32,564 nucleotides of DNA from Blastococcus sp. CT_GayMR20 (lineage in GTDB: Bacteria > Actinomycetota > Actinomycetes > Mycobacteriales > Geodermatophilaceae). The position numbers and the translations under genes are program-made. The stretch spans positions 1 to 32,564 of the forward strand of contig NZ_SPQM01000051.1 of the NCBI RefSeq assembly GCF_004570345.1. The letters are read 5' to 3'. Positions 1 through 9,223 of this stretch are shown piece after piece. The notes under the pieces are model-generated. The model did not search any database, had not been told where the DNA came from, and saw only the letters and a program-made list of their open reading frames with translations. Each line of letters starts with the position of its first letter. Within the stretch, counting starts at the first letter, position 1.

Positions 1-1
1 G

Positions 2-916
2 GCGCTGTGGGTCGCCGCGGTCCTGCAGCGGCACGTCGTCGACGAGGAGCTGCCCGTGGTGGCCGGCCTCGTCCGCGCCGGGCAGGGGGACGGCGGCGCC
101 AGGCGACCGAGGGCACCAGTGGACGGCGCCGGAACCGCGCGCACCCCGGACGCGGTGAGCTGGCTCGCCCAGCTCGATCGCACGCGCTGGAGCGACACCT
201 CCGCGGACGAGAAGGCCCGGCTGCTCGACGCCTGTCCGGTCGCCGCAGAGACCATCGCGCGGGAGGCGAAGGAGCGCTCCCCACTGTTCCTCCGGACCGC
301 CACCCACGCCGCCGCGGTGGCCACGGCCGCCGGCACCGGCGTCGGCACGCCGCCGACGTCGCTGAAGCCGACGTTCACCACCGCCCGGACCGTCACGAGG
401 ACGGCGCACGCGGTCGCCGACCGGGCCCGCGGCCGGCACCGGACGATGACCCTCCTCGGGCTGGGGCTCCTCGCCGGTGGCGTGCTCGGTCTGCTCACCG
501 ACATCACCCTGTTCGGGCTGACCGGGCTGATCGCATTCGGCTCGGGGGCGGTGGTCCTGGCGTTCGCGGTCGGCCCGAAGACGAAGGACGCCCTGCGGAT
601 CCTGCTCGCCCTGGCGCTGGTGCTCCTGGCAGCCGCACCCTGGTTGCCCTGGTTGGAGGACCGCCTCTTCCGGTGGCTCGGCGACGCGGTCACCTGGATC
701 GGCGAGAACCCGTGGATGTGGCCAGTGCTGCTCTTCCTGGTGGTCCTGCCGCCCGCGTCGGCGGTCGGTGACCTCCTGAAGCGGCGGCGCACGACGGAGC
801 GAGTGCCACCGACCGGTCCGGCCCCGGCCAGAGGTCGACGGAAGGGCAGCGGCGGGGCCGTCCCGACACCTCGGACGAGCTCTTCCGAGGAGGCGACCGC
901 GCAGGGCCAGAAGTAG
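2..916 (+). CDS. Hypothetical multi-pass membrane protein (5' end outside window)
   Basis: The reading frame is open from base 2 to the TAG at 914-916, so the true start is probably left of the window. GTG at 56 is an internal candidate start, but coding-like sequence continues upstream of it. The first ~150 residues are soluble and Ala/Arg-rich. Then come about four hydrophobic stretches: two beginning near TMTLLGLGLLAGG, one at LRILLALALVLLAAAPW, and one at WPVLLFLVVLPPASAVG. The tail is basic and low-complexity (KRRRTTERVP onward), so it is probably cytoplasmic. I recognise no family. The gene ends 6 bases before the stop of the convergent fbiC, with no terminator visible between them. I am fairly sure it is coding, from the well-formed membrane segments and codon pattern. 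Its function is unknown. Confidence 0.6.
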   Translation, partial: ALWVAAVLQRHVVDEELPVVAGLVRAGQGDGGARRPRAPVDGAGTARTPDAVSWLAQLDRTRWSDTSADEKARLLDACPVAAETIAREAKERSPLFLRTATHAAAVATAAGTGVGTPPTSLKPTFTTARTVTRTAHAVADRARGRHRTMTLLGLGLLAGGVLGLLTDITLFGLTGLIAFGSGAVVLAFAVGPKTKDALRILLALALVLLAAAPWLPWLEDRLFRWLGDAVTWIGENPWMWPVLLFLVVLPPASAVGDLLKRRRTTERVPPTGPAPARGRRKGSGGAVPTPRTSSSEEATAQGQK

Positions 917-922
917 GCGGCC

Positions 923-3556
923 TCAGGCCGGGTTGATCGACAGCGTGAGCCGCCGGCGGCCCTCGTCGGAGCGGGCGGTGGCCATGCGCTCGGCGGAGGG
1001 GGTGCCGTACTCCGTCGTGCGCTGGCGGGCGGGACGGCCGATCGCGGCGGCCATGGCCTCGAGCTCGGCGATGGTCTTCAGCGAGCCGTTCTCGCTGCCG
1101 GCCATCCGGCTGATCGTCTCCTCCATCAGGGTGCCGCCGAGGTCGTTGGCGCCGCCCTGCAGCACCGCCTTCGTGCCGGCCTCGGCGAGCTTCACCCAGG
1201 ACGTCTGGATGTTGGGGATCCGGCCGTGCAGCAGCAGCCGGGCGACCGCGTGCACGGCACGGTTCTCCCGCACCGTGGGGCCGGGACGGGCGACCCCGGC
1301 GAGGTAGATCGGTGAGTTGTGGTGGACGAACGGCAGCAGCACGAACTCGGTGAAGCCGCCCGTCTCGTCCTGCAGCGCGGCCAGCGTCCGCAGGTGCGCC
1401 ACCCAGTGCGCCGGGGTGTCCACGTGCCCGTACATCATCGTCGACGTCGTCGGCAGGCCCACGCGGTGCGCCGTCCGGATGATCTCCAGCCAGGTCGCCG
1501 TCGGCAGCTTGCCCTTGGTCAGCACCCAGCGGACGTCGTCGTCCAGGATCTCCGCCGCGGTGCCCGGGACGGAGTCCAGCCCCGCCTCCTTGGCGGCGGT
1601 AAGGAAGTCGACGAAGGAGAGCCCGGTCCGGGCTGCGCCGTTGACGATCTCCATGGGGGAGAAGGCGTGCAGATGGATGCCCGGCTGTCGCTTCTTCACC
1701 TCGCGCGCCAGGTCGAGGTACGCCGTCCCGGGCAGGTCGGGGTGGATGCCGCCCTGCATGCAGATCTCGGTCGCCCCGGCCGACCAGGCCTCGTCCACCC
1801 GGTCGCCGACCTGCTCCATCGACAGCGTGTAGGCGTCGGCGTCGGTGCGCCGCTGGGCGAACGCGCAGAACCGGCAGCCGGTGTAGCAGACGTTGGTGAA
1901 GTTGATGTTCCGGTTCACGACGTAGGTGACGTCGTCGCCGTTGACGTCCCGGCGTACCGAGTCCGCGAGCGCCGTCAGCGCGTCCAGGTCGGCGCCGTCG
2001 GCGCCCAGCAGCGACAGGTACTCGGCGTCGGTCAGGCCCGCGGGATCGGCGTCGGCCCGGCGCAGCGCGGCGTGCACCTCGGGGTCGCCCACCGTCAGGG
2101 CGGTGGAGTGCCCGTCGCGTGCCGAGGTGGTGCGCTCGCGCAGCTCCGACCAGTCGCCGTAGACGGCGTCGAAGTCGCCGCGGCGGTCGGTCGTCCGCCC
2201 GACCGTGTCGACCTCGACGTGCAGGTCGACCCGGCCGGACGACGTCCACGCCTCGTCCGGCTCCTGCCACGGCCGGCCCACCGGCAGGCGGTCCTCGACG
2301 GCGAGCCCGTCCGGGCCGGCGAGGGCGAACACGTGCGGCCGCACCCGCGGGTCCAGCCACGGCTCGGGCGCGACGACGTACGGCGGCTGGGCGGCCAACC
2401 GCTCGCGCAGCTCGAAGCCGGCCTCGGCCGTGAGCGCCGCCAGCTTGTCGATGTTCGGCCAGGGCCGCTCGGGGTTCACGTGGTCGGGCGTCAACGGCGA
2501 GACCCCGCCCCAGTCGTCGACCCCGGCCCGCAGCAGCAGCCCGAGCTCGGTGGAGTCGGACAGGTTGGGCGGTGCCTGCACCCGGGCCTTCGGCCCGAGG
2601 AGCAGCCGGGTGACCGCCACCGCCGCGACGTACTCCTGCAGCTCCAGGTCGTCGTGTGCCTGCATCGCCGTCCGCGGCTTCGCCCGGAAGTTCTGGACGA
2701 TGACCTCCTGCACATGGCCGTGCCGCTGCGCCGAGGCCCTGATCTCGCGGATCGCGTCGACCCGCTCGGCGTAGTTCTCCCCGATGCCCAGCAGCACACC
2801 GGTCGTGAACGGGACGGCGGAGCGCCCGGCGTCCTCCAGCACCCGCAGCCGGACGGCGGGCTCCTTGTCCGGGGACCCGAAGTGCGGGCCGCCGGGTTCT
2901 GACCAGAGCCGGGTCGCCGTGGTCTCCAGCATCATGCCCATCGAGGCGGAGACCGGCTTGAGCCGCTGGATCTCCTCCCAGGTCAGCACGCCGGGATTGA
3001 GGTGGGGGAGCAGTCCGGTCTCCTCCAGCACCCGGATCGCCATCGCGCGCAGATAGGAAAGCGTCGAGTCGAACCCGTGCGCCTCCAGCCACTCGGCCGC
3101 CACCGGCCAGCGGTCCTCGGGCCGGTCGCCGAGGGTGAACAGCGCCTCCTTGCAGCCCATGGCCGCGCCGGCCCGGGCGACCTCGAGCACCTCGTCCGGC
3201 GACAGGAACGCCGCCTTGCCCTGGGCCCGCAGCCGGCCCGGCGTCGTCACGAACGTGCAGTAGTGGCAGCGGTCGCGGCAGAGGTGGGTGAGCGGGATGA
3301 ACACCTTGCGGCTGTAGGTCACGACCCCGGGCCGCCCGGCCGACGCCAGGCCCGCGTCACGCACCCGCGCCGCCGCCGTCAGCAGCCGGTCCAGCGGTTC
3401 GCCCTCGCCCAACCCGCGCGCGTGCAGCAGCGTCTCGGCCTCGACCGCGTCCAGCACGACGCCCCGCTCGGCGCGCACGACGGCACGGCGCAGGGCGGAA
3501 TCGGTCGGTACCGGCAGCGAGTTCATGACCGGACTGACGCTAGTCGCCCAATCCAT
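923..3556 (-). CDS. fbiC: FbiC: fused CofG/CofH FO synthase, F420 biosynthesis
   Basis: This is the bifunctional 7,8-didemethyl-8-hydroxy-5-deazariboflavin (FO) synthase. It joins tyrosine to 5-amino-6-ribitylamino-uracil to build the deazaflavin chromophore of coenzyme F420, in the cytoplasm. Two radical-SAM halves are visible. The CofG-like half has CRDRCHYC (Cys 93, 97, 100) and the CofH-like half has CYTGCRFC (Cys 557, 561, 564); both supply a 4Fe-4S cluster. At 877 residues it has the usual length of the actinobacterial fusion. The ATG at 3556 has only a weak AGGA very close by. ATG at 3526 (residue 11, [10 protein letters not shown]) is an alternative start. It lies 39 bases after the permease stop, last in a same-strand run of sigma factor, anti-sigma and ABC genes. 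It implies F420 use in this organism. Confidence 0.97.
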   Translation of the reverse strand: MDWATSVSPVMNSLPVPTDSALRRAVVRAERGVVLDAVEAETLLHARGLGEGEPLDRLLTAAARVRDAGLASAGRPGVVTYSRKVFIPLTHLCRDRCHYCTFVTTPGRLRAQGKAAFLSPDEVLEVARAGAAMGCKEALFTLGDRPEDRWPVAAEWLEAHGFDSTLSYLRAMAIRVLEETGLLPHLNPGVLTWEEIQRLKPVSASMGMMLETTATRLWSEPGGPHFGSPDKEPAVRLRVLEDAGRSAVPFTTGVLLGIGENYAERVDAIREIRASAQRHGHVQEVIVQNFRAKPRTAMQAHDDLELQEYVAAVAVTRLLLGPKARVQAPPNLSDSTELGLLLRAGVDDWGGVSPLTPDHVNPERPWPNIDKLAALTAEAGFELRERLAAQPPYVVAPEPWLDPRVRPHVFALAGPDGLAVEDRLPVGRPWQEPDEAWTSSGRVDLHVEVDTVGRTTDRRGDFDAVYGDWSELRERTTSARDGHSTALTVGDPEVHAALRRADADPAGLTDAEYLSLLGADGADLDALTALADSVRRDVNGDDVTYVVNRNINFTNVCYTGCRFCAFAQRRTDADAYTLSMEQVGDRVDEAWSAGATEICMQGGIHPDLPGTAYLDLAREVKKRQPGIHLHAFSPMEIVNGAARTGLSFVDFLTAAKEAGLDSVPGTAAEILDDDVRWVLTKGKLPTATWLEIIRTAHRVGLPTTSTMMYGHVDTPAHWVAHLRTLAALQDETGGFTEFVLLPFVHHNSPIYLAGVARPGPTVRENRAVHAVARLLLHGRIPNIQTSWVKLAEAGTKAVLQGGANDLGGTLMEETISRMAGSENGSLKTIAELEAMAAAIGRPARQRTTEYGTPSAERMATARSDEGRRRLTLSINPA

Positions 3557-3595
3557 GATCCTGAATAGTGACTACGACGATGTGAGCCCCATCAC

Positions 3596-4444
3596 TCAGA
3601 TGTCGCGGCGCTGGAACGACAGCGCGGTCAGTCCCCAGATCACGGCGATCCACACCGCCGCCCACGCCAGGTAGGCCGGCGCCAGCGGTGCGTCGCTGAG
3701 GAAGGGGAACCCACCCTCGCCCGGGCCCATCTGCACGAGCGCGACGGGGTCCTGGAAGGCGTTCATCGCCCCGCGCCACAGCCCGTCGGTCGGCAGCACG
3801 ATCCGCGAGACGGTGCCGACGCGCTCGACGCCCTCGTTGCCCAGGGCGCCGCCGATGCCGCCGACCACGCCGGCGACCCACGTCGCGCCGAAGAGGCCCA
3901 CCGAGATGATTCCCGACGCCATGGGGGAGACGACGCTGGAGAGCAGCAGGGCCAGCGTCAGCAGCACCAGCGTCTGGCCCGCGAGCAGCGCGAGACCGCT
4001 GACGGGTGCCGGCGGCCAGTAGCCCACCGCGGCCCGGACGACCAGGAGCTGGGCGAGGCCCGCCAGGATCACGTACCCGCCGCCGAAGGCGAGCAGGCCC
4101 AGCCACTTGCCGAACAGGACGGCGGAGCGGCGCACGGGGCGGGCGAGGATCGCCAGCGCCTGCCCCGACTCCACCTCGCCGGCCAGCGTCGGCCCGGCGA
4201 GGAACGCCGTGCCGATCGCGGCGATGAGGCTGAAGCCGAACATGATCAGGTTGAGCAGCAGCGAGGCGACGAGGCGGGCCTCGCCGCTGGTCATGGTGCC
4301 GAGCTCGGTGTCCAGGCCGATGAGCTTCGAGAAGCCCCAGGCGCTGAGCGCGAGCAACGCGACCGTCAGCACCAGGAGCGCCCAGATCACCCGGCGGCGC
4401 AGGGCCTCCCGGAGGGTGAGGCCCGCGACGGTCAGGGCAATCAT
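3596..4444 (-). CDS. ABC-2 type transporter permease
   Basis: This 282-residue membrane protein starts MIALTVAGLTLREALRRRV. It has about six hydrophobic segments: ALLVLTVALLALSAWGF near residue 22, then others around residues 60, 105, 145, 180 and 255. The layout, with a long first periplasmic loop, is that of ABC-2/NosY-type permeases. The ATG at 4444 overlaps the stop of the ATPase gene in an ATGA, so the two are translationally coupled and should form one transporter. The substrate cannot be read from the sequence; this type exports small molecules or remodels membranes. Longer upstream readings of this frame run across the ATPase gene and are not used. The family call is secure and the substrate is unknown. 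Confidence 0.9.
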   Translation of the reverse strand: MIALTVAGLTLREALRRRVIWALLVLTVALLALSAWGFSKLIGLDTELGTMTSGEARLVASLLLNLIMFGFSLIAAIGTAFLAGPTLAGEVESGQALAILARPVRRSAVLFGKWLGLLAFGGGYVILAGLAQLLVVRAAVGYWPPAPVSGLALLAGQTLVLLTLALLLSSVVSPMASGIISVGLFGATWVAGVVGGIGGALGNEGVERVGTVSRIVLPTDGLWRGAMNAFQDPVALVQMGPGEGGFPFLSDAPLAPAYLAWAAVWIAVIWGLTALSFQRRDI

Positions 4445-5418
4445 CGGGCGGCCTCCATGGCAGCGGGCTCCTCGTGCCGCAGGACGGAGAGCAGACGCTC
4501 CTCGAGGCTGATCCGCACCGGCTCGACGGCGTGCACGCGGACGCCCAGGCCGACGAGGTCCTGCACCAGGTCGGGCACGGTGACGCCGTCGTCGTCCGCC
4601 GTGAGCTGGACGGTGAACCAGTCGCCGCTGCGGGTCAGCGCGCCGGCCGCGGCCAGCCGCCGCTCCGCGCGGCCGTCCACGTCGGCCAGCCGCAGCCGCA
4701 CCTCCCGCTGCCCGAGCAGCTCGGCGAGCGTGCCCGACGCCGCCACGCGGCCCTGGTCGAGGATCACCACCCGGTCGCAGACCCGCTCGACCTCGCCGAT
4801 GAGGTGGGAGTTCAGCAGGACGGCGATGCCGCGGGACTTCAGCGACAGCACGAGGTCCCGGACGTCGACCCGGCCGAGCGGGTCGAGGGCGCTCGTCGGC
4901 TCGTCGAGGACGACGAGCTCCGGCCGGGCGACCAGCGCGACGGCGAGCCCGAGCCGCTGCTGCATGCCCTTGGAGAACCCGCCCACGCGGTCGCCCCCTC
5001 GCTCCGTCAGGCCGACGAGCGCCAGGCACTCCCGACGCTCGGAGGCGTCGACGTCGACCTTCGCGAGCCGGACGTGCAGGTCCAGCACCTCCGTCGGCGT
5101 CAGCCACGGCTGGTAGCGGAACAGCTCGGGCAGGTATCCGACGGCGCTGCGGGACCGCGGGTCGGTCGACCGCCGGCCCAGCAACAGCACCTCACCGGCG
5201 TCGGGCCGGACGAGGCCCAGCAGCATCTTGATGACGCTGGTCTTGCCCGCGCCGTTCGGCCCGAGCAGACCCAGCACCTCGCCGCGGGCCACGGTGAAGG
5301 AGACGTCCTCGACGGCGGTCCGGCGCCCGTACCGCTTGCGCAGTCCCGAGCACCAGACCGCCGGGGACGGCGCCAGCCCGGCCAGATCCTGGGCGGTGGT
5401 CGCGCTGTCGGAGCTCAC
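4441..5418 (-). CDS. ABC transporter ATP-binding protein
   Basis: This is the cytoplasmic nucleotide-binding subunit paired with the downstream permease. With the GTG start at 5418, the Walker A motif GPNGAGKT lies at residues 53-60, the signature FSKGMQQRL near 148, and Walker B LVVLDEPTSALD from 168. A C-terminal ~100-residue domain follows, as in CcmA/NosF-like ATPases of ABC-2 exporters. The frame is open up to an ATG at 5478, but that would overlap the anti-sigma gene stop (5438) by 41 bases. The GTG leaves a 19-base gap and has a G-rich stretch before it, so I prefer it. Length from this start is 325 residues. It is probably co-transcribed with the sigma/anti-sigma pair upstream. Confidence 0.93.
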   Translation of the reverse strand: MSSDSATTAQDLAGLAPSPAVWCSGLRKRYGRRTAVEDVSFTVARGEVLGLLGPNGAGKTSVIKMLLGLVRPDAGEVLLLGRRSTDPRSRSAVGYLPELFRYQPWLTPTEVLDLHVRLAKVDVDASERRECLALVGLTERGGDRVGGFSKGMQQRLGLAVALVARPELVVLDEPTSALDPLGRVDVRDLVLSLKSRGIAVLLNSHLIGEVERVCDRVVILDQGRVAASGTLAELLGQREVRLRLADVDGRAERRLAAAGALTRSGDWFTVQLTADDDGVTVPDLVQDLVGLGVRVHAVEPVRISLEERLLSVLRHEEPAAMEAAR

Positions 5419-5437
5419 CCCCCGGACGGTAGCGGCG

Positions 5438-6517
5438 TCAGCGGAGGCCACGGGCGACCGACAGGAGCTCGTCGGCACTCAGCGACCCGGCGACCCCGGT
5501 CATCACGCCGTCCTCCACCCAGACCACGCCCGCGAAGAGCCCGTTGCGGGAGGTCAGCACGGTCGCGTCCGCCCCGTCCACGTCCGCCTCGGAGCTGGTC
5601 ACCAGCTCGGCGGGCACGGGCAGGGGCAGCGTCGCGCCGTCCTCCGAGAGGTCCTTCAGCTGTTCGGCGAGGTCGTCCGGCAGCCCCGGGAGGGACAACA
5701 GGTAGTCGCGCACATCGGCGAACTCCACGTCGCCCGAGGCGTCCACCGTGGGGGCGCCGACACGGGCGACGACCAGGGTCGGGACTCCGGTGGGCTGCGC
5801 CCAGAAGGCCGCCACGCCGGGACCGGCGGTGAGCCGCAGGGAGCTGCCGTCGACACCGGGCGGGGGAACCGGCAGGTCCTCGCCCTCGGCGGCCGCGGCC
5901 TGTGCCGCCTTCTCCGCGGAGAAGGTGAAGACCGCACTCATGGTGCCGGCCACCCGGTAGGTCGGGTCCCCGCTCACGCCCTCGGGCAGGTCGGAGACCT
6001 CGGGGACGGCGAGCCCGGTCCGCTCGAGCGCGGTCGCGGCGTCGGGTACCTCGACCGTCTCCGGCTCCTGGAGGAACTCGAGGTCGCCGTAGGCGGAGAG
6101 GTCGGGGAGCTGGACCAGGTCGGCGGCGGTCACCTGGACCGGGTCCACCTGCTCGGCCCGGAAGATCGGCAGCCAGTCGTTGGCGGCTGCCACGCCGGCG
6201 CCCGTCACCAGGACGGCCGCGCTGAGGGCGGCCACCACGGGACGGCGCACCGCGGAGCGCCACCGGCCGGAGCTGAGGGCCACCGGTCGGACGGGGGCGG
6301 CGGTGGTCGTCGAGAGCCGGGCCCAGGCGCGGTCCACGTCGACGTCGCGGGTCACCGGAGAAGCGAGCGCGGAACCCACGAGCTGCGCCTCGGCGCGGGC
6401 GGTCTCCAGGTCTCGCCGGCAGGTGGGGCAGGCAGCGATGTGCGCGCGGTCGTCGTCGGTGACGCCGGCCGGTTCGTCGACCAGTCGGCGCAGGACGCCC
6501 TCACTCGGGTGACGCAT
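5438..6517 (-). CDS. Anti-sigma factor with zinc-finger domain and one membrane helix
   Basis: This is the membrane-anchored partner that should hold the adjacent ECF sigma factor inactive. The N-terminal zinc anti-sigma motif is His26-x3-Cys30-x2-Cys33 (HIAACPTC). A basic stretch follows, then a single transmembrane helix at about residues 94-113 (VVAALSAAVLVTGAGVAA). The outer domain is ~240 residues and acidic, with strand-rich repeats such as LTAGPGVAAFWAQPTG that resemble sensor domains of actinobacterial anti-sigma proteins. It is 359 residues long. Its ATG at 6517 lies inside the sigma gene end, a 17-base overlap, which is typical of coupled sigma/anti-sigma pairs. The signal it senses is unknown. 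Confidence 0.88.
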   Translation of the reverse strand: MRHPSEGVLRRLVDEPAGVTDDDRAHIAACPTCRRDLETARAEAQLVGSALASPVTRDVDVDRAWARLSTTTAAPVRPVALSSGRWRSAVRRPVVAALSAAVLVTGAGVAAANDWLPIFRAEQVDPVQVTAADLVQLPDLSAYGDLEFLQEPETVEVPDAATALERTGLAVPEVSDLPEGVSGDPTYRVAGTMSAVFTFSAEKAAQAAAAEGEDLPVPPPGVDGSSLRLTAGPGVAAFWAQPTGVPTLVVARVGAPTVDASGDVEFADVRDYLLSLPGLPDDLAEQLKDLSEDGATLPLPVPAELVTSSEADVDGADATVLTSRNGLFAGVVWVEDGVMTGVAGSLSADELLSVARGLR

Positions 6518-7013
6518 GGCGGTTCAACTCCTTGAGCAGGACGGACTCGGCGCGGCGCACGGTGGTGCCCACGCTCCCGGGGGACAGGTCGAGGGCGGTG
6601 GCGACCTCGGCGTAGCTGAGGCCGCTGTGCCGGAGCACCAGCGCGGCCGCCTGCCTGTGCGGCAGGCGGGCCAGCGCGGCGCGGACGGAACTCCGCTCCT
6701 CGCGGGTGATCACGAGGTCGGCGACGTCCGGGACGACGGTGGGACCGTCCCCGGCGATCTCCTCGCGGGCGCTGCGGCGCCGCCCGGAGCGGAGCACGTT
6801 GAGCGCGGTGTGGGTCGCGGCGACGGTCAGCCAGCCGCCCGCCTCGTCGGCCGGCACCGTGGAACGGCCGAACGAGAGGAAGACCTCCTGGGCGACGTCC
6901 TCGGCCTGGTCGCGGGAGCCGAGGACGCGCGCGGCGACGGCGACGACCCGCGCGTAGTTGCCGCGGAAGACCTCCTCGAGATCCGTCCGGACGTCGTCCC
7001 TGCCCCGTGACAT
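6501..7013 (-). CDS. ECF-type RNA polymerase sigma factor
   Basis: This extracytoplasmic-function sigma factor has 170 residues from the ATG at 7013 (MSRGRDDVRTDLEEVF). Region 2 is seen as NYARVVAVAARVLG followed by DQAEDVAQEVFLSFGR (residues ~19-50), which binds core polymerase and the -10 element. Region 4 is a helix-turn-helix from LPHRQAAALVLRHSGLS to TTVRRAESVLL (residues ~117-160), which reads the -35 element. A longer GTG start at 7103 would add 30 low-complexity residues (AAAAPLPGLRG) and is less likely. The gene heads a leftward run with its anti-sigma factor, an ABC transporter and fbiC. A possible ECF-like promoter lies upstream, which would suggest autoregulation. Confidence 0.93.
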   Translation of the reverse strand: MSRGRDDVRTDLEEVFRGNYARVVAVAARVLGSRDQAEDVAQEVFLSFGRSTVPADEAGGWLTVAATHTALNVLRSGRRRSAREEIAGDGPTVVPDVADLVITREERSSVRAALARLPHRQAAALVLRHSGLSYAEVATALDLSPGSVGTTVRRAESVLLKELNRHASPE

Positions 7014-7134
7014 GCCGGTGCCCCGATCAGTCCGGGGCCGGGCCGCACCGCGCAGCCCGGGGAGGGGCGCTGCGGCGGCGAACGATGGCCGTACGAGTTC
7101 CACACCCGGTAAGCACCGCCGACGGCCCGGATGT

Positions 7135-7158
7135 GACAGCGACCGGCGTATTTCTTCC
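7135..7158 (-). promoter_or_regulatory. Possible ECF-type promoter of the sigma factor gene
   Basis: On the minus strand GGAAG (7158-7154) is followed after 16 bases by GTC (7137-7135). This resembles the GGAAC-N16/17-GTT pattern of many ECF promoters and lies ~120 bases before the sigma start. The match is short and could be chance. Confidence 0.25.
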
Positions 7159-7166
7159 GCGGACCG

Positions 7167-7679
7167 TCACGGCCGGGTGAGGGGGGAGCCCGACTCGTCG
7201 ACGTACCGGCCGCGCAGCCGCAGCAGCGGTCGGGCGTCCGGGTGGAGCGCGGACACGTCCTCGACGGCCAGCACGGCCACGACGTGGTCGCCCGCCTCGA
7301 CCAGCCGATCCAGCCGGCAGTCCAGCGCGGCGACCCCGCCGGTCAGCACGATGGCGTCGCTGCCGGGGGCGCGCGTCCAGGGCACGGCCTCCAGCAGGTG
7401 CCGGGCGCTGGGCCGCCCGGCCGAGGAGAACCGCGACGCCACGATGGCGTGCTCGGCGGCGAGCACGGTCAGCCCGCAGGAGCCGACCTCCTCGAGCACC
7501 TCCGCCGGATAGCCGGCCGCGGTGAGCCCGACGGCGACCAGCGGCGGGGACGCCGAGACGCTCATGACCGAGGTGACCGTCGTCCCGACGTCGTCGATGC
7601 CGTCCCGGACGGTGAGCAGGCAGACCCCGGCGGCGTACTGGCCGAGTGCGGCGGCGAACTCGGTGGCGTCGACCGGCAT
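7167..7679 (-). CDS. Flavin reductase family protein (FMN-binding split barrel)
   Basis: This protein has 170 residues from ATG 7679 (MPVDATEFAAALGQYAAGVC). The opening, with a GxYxxGV-like turn followed by VTSVMSVSASPPLVAVGL, is the classic flavin reductase / styrene-monooxygenase B-type split barrel that binds FMN. Later elements also fit the family: GSCGLTVLAAEHAIVASRFS, then ALDCRLDRLVEAGDHVVAVLAVEDV. Such proteins reduce free flavin with NAD(P)H for a partner oxygenase, or act alone as flavin- or F420-binding reductases. No oxygenase is adjacent; the luciferase-like gene at 13.3 kb is a distant possibility. It diverges from the disulfide-oxidoreductase gene across ~110 bases. The partner and substrate are unknown. 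Confidence 0.88.
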   Translation of the reverse strand: MPVDATEFAAALGQYAAGVCLLTVRDGIDDVGTTVTSVMSVSASPPLVAVGLTAAGYPAEVLEEVGSCGLTVLAAEHAIVASRFSSAGRPSARHLLEAVPWTRAPGSDAIVLTGGVAALDCRLDRLVEAGDHVVAVLAVEDVSALHPDARPLLRLRGRYVDESGSPLTRP

Positions 7680-7790
7680 GGCGATGAGTCGATCACATCG
7701 ACAGGATGAGGCGTGAGCGGACAGGGGCGTGAGCATCGCAGCGAGGAACGAGTGACGAGCGGAGCGCCCCGCGGGAGCGAATGGGGCACT

Positions 7791-9218
7791 GTGGATCAGA
7801 CCTATGACGTCGTCGTCCTCGGGGCCGGGTCGACCGGGGAGAACGTCGCGGACATCGTCGTCCGGGGCGGGCTGACCGCCGTCCTCGTCGAGAACGAGCT
7901 GGTCGGCGGGGAGTGCTCGTACTGGGCCTGCATGCCCAGCAAGGCGCTGCTGCGCGGCACCGAGGTGCTGGCGCAGGCGCGGGCCGTCGACGGCGCGGCC
8001 CAGGCCGTCACGGGGGAGCAGGACGTCGACGCCACCCTGGCCCGCCGGGACACGTTCACCTCGCACTGGGACGACTCCGGGCAGGTCGAGTGGGTCGCCG
8101 GCGCCGGCATCGACCTTATCCGCGGCACCGGCCGGCTCGACGGCGAGCGCACCGTCGTCGTCACCGCGGCCGACGGCTCGGAGACGCGGCTGACCGCCCG
8201 GCACGCGGTGGCGGTCTGCACCGGCTCCGCCGCCGCCGTGCCGCCCATCCCCGGGCTGAGCGGCATCGAGCCCTGGACACCGCGCGAGGCCACCAGCGCC
8301 AAGGACGTGCCCGGGCGGCTGCTGATCATCGGTGGCGGCGTCGTGGGCTGCGAGATGGCGACCGCCTGGCGGGGCCTCGGCGCCGAGGTGACGCTCGTGG
8401 AGCAGGGCGCGCACCTGCTGCCGCCGCTGGAACCCGCCGCCGGCGAGGCCGTCGCGGCCGCGCTGCGCGCGTCCGGGGTCGACGTCCGCCTGGACGTCGG
8501 GGTCTCCGCCGCCCGCCGCGAGGGCACGGAGGTGGTGCTCACGTTGTCATCGGGGCCCGCCGTCCCCGACGAGGTCCGGGGCGACGAGGTCCTGGTCGCG
8601 GTCGGGCGCCGCGCACGGACCACTGAGCTCGGCGTCGACACCGTGGGTCTCGAGCCGGGGAAGTACCTCCAGGTCGACGACACGATGCAGGTCACGGGGC
8701 TGCCCTGGCTCTACGGCGTGGGCGACGTCAACGGCCGCCGCCAGCTCACGCACATGGGCAAGTACCAGGCGCGGCAGGCGGGCGCGGTGATCGTCGCCCG
8801 TGCGAGGGGCGAGGAGCCCGACACCTCCGACTGGTCGCCGTACGTCGCCACCGCCGACGCCGTCGCGACGCCGTCCGTGGTGTTCACCGACCCGCAGGTC
8901 GCCAGTGTCGGGCGCACGGTCGCCGAGGCGGAGGAGGCCGGCCTGCCGCACCGCGTGGTCGAGTACCCGATCGGCCAGGTGTCGGGCGCCGGGCTGTTCG
9001 CCGACGGCTACACCGGGACGGCGATCGCGGTCGTCGACACCGAGCGCGAGGTGCTGCTGGGCATGACGTTCATCGGGCCCGCCGTCTCCGAACTGCTGCA
9101 GGCCGCCACGATCGCCGTCGTCGGGGAGGTGCCGATCGGCCGGCTCTGGCACGCCGTCCCGGCCTATCCGACGATCAACGAGATCTGGCTCCGGCTCCTC
9201 GAGACCTGGCGGGGCTGA
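7791..9218 (+). CDS. FAD/NAD(P)-dependent disulfide-oxidoreductase family protein
   Basis: This flavoprotein of the dihydrolipoamide dehydrogenase / mercuric reductase family has 475 residues from GTG 7791 (VDQTYDVVVLGAGSTG). The FAD-binding GxGxxG is at residues 11-16. A redox pair is seen in GGECSYWACMPSKALL (Cys42-x4-Cys47). A second Rossmann motif, IIGGGVVGCEMATAW, lies near residue 182, and the dimerisation domain ends the protein. Classical members carry His-Pro-Thr-x-x-Glu at the C terminus; here it is Tyr459-Pro-Thr-x-x-Glu464, so the usual proton-relay His is absent. The frame is open back to GTG 7713, but those 26 residues come from Arg/Ser/Glu-rich low-complexity DNA. The NAD kinase gene follows after 5 bases. 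The natural electron acceptor is unknown. Confidence 0.93.
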   Translation: MDQTYDVVVLGAGSTGENVADIVVRGGLTAVLVENELVGGECSYWACMPSKALLRGTEVLAQARAVDGAAQAVTGEQDVDATLARRDTFTSHWDDSGQVEWVAGAGIDLIRGTGRLDGERTVVVTAADGSETRLTARHAVAVCTGSAAAVPPIPGLSGIEPWTPREATSAKDVPGRLLIIGGGVVGCEMATAWRGLGAEVTLVEQGAHLLPPLEPAAGEAVAAALRASGVDVRLDVGVSAARREGTEVVLTLSSGPAVPDEVRGDEVLVAVGRRARTTELGVDTVGLEPGKYLQVDDTMQVTGLPWLYGVGDVNGRRQLTHMGKYQARQAGAVIVARARGEEPDTSDWSPYVATADAVATPSVVFTDPQVASVGRTVAEAEEAGLPHRVVEYPIGQVSGAGLFADGYTGTAIAVVDTEREVLLGMTFIGPAVSELLQAATIAVVGEVPIGRLWHAVPAYPTINEIWLRLLETWRG

Positions 9219-9223
9219 GCGCG

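Noticed and set aside
690..3092. 800-codon minus-strand frame overlapping fbiC
   Set aside because: Arg/Ala/Gly-rich shadow of fbiC in another frame. fbiC itself has all radical-SAM motifs.
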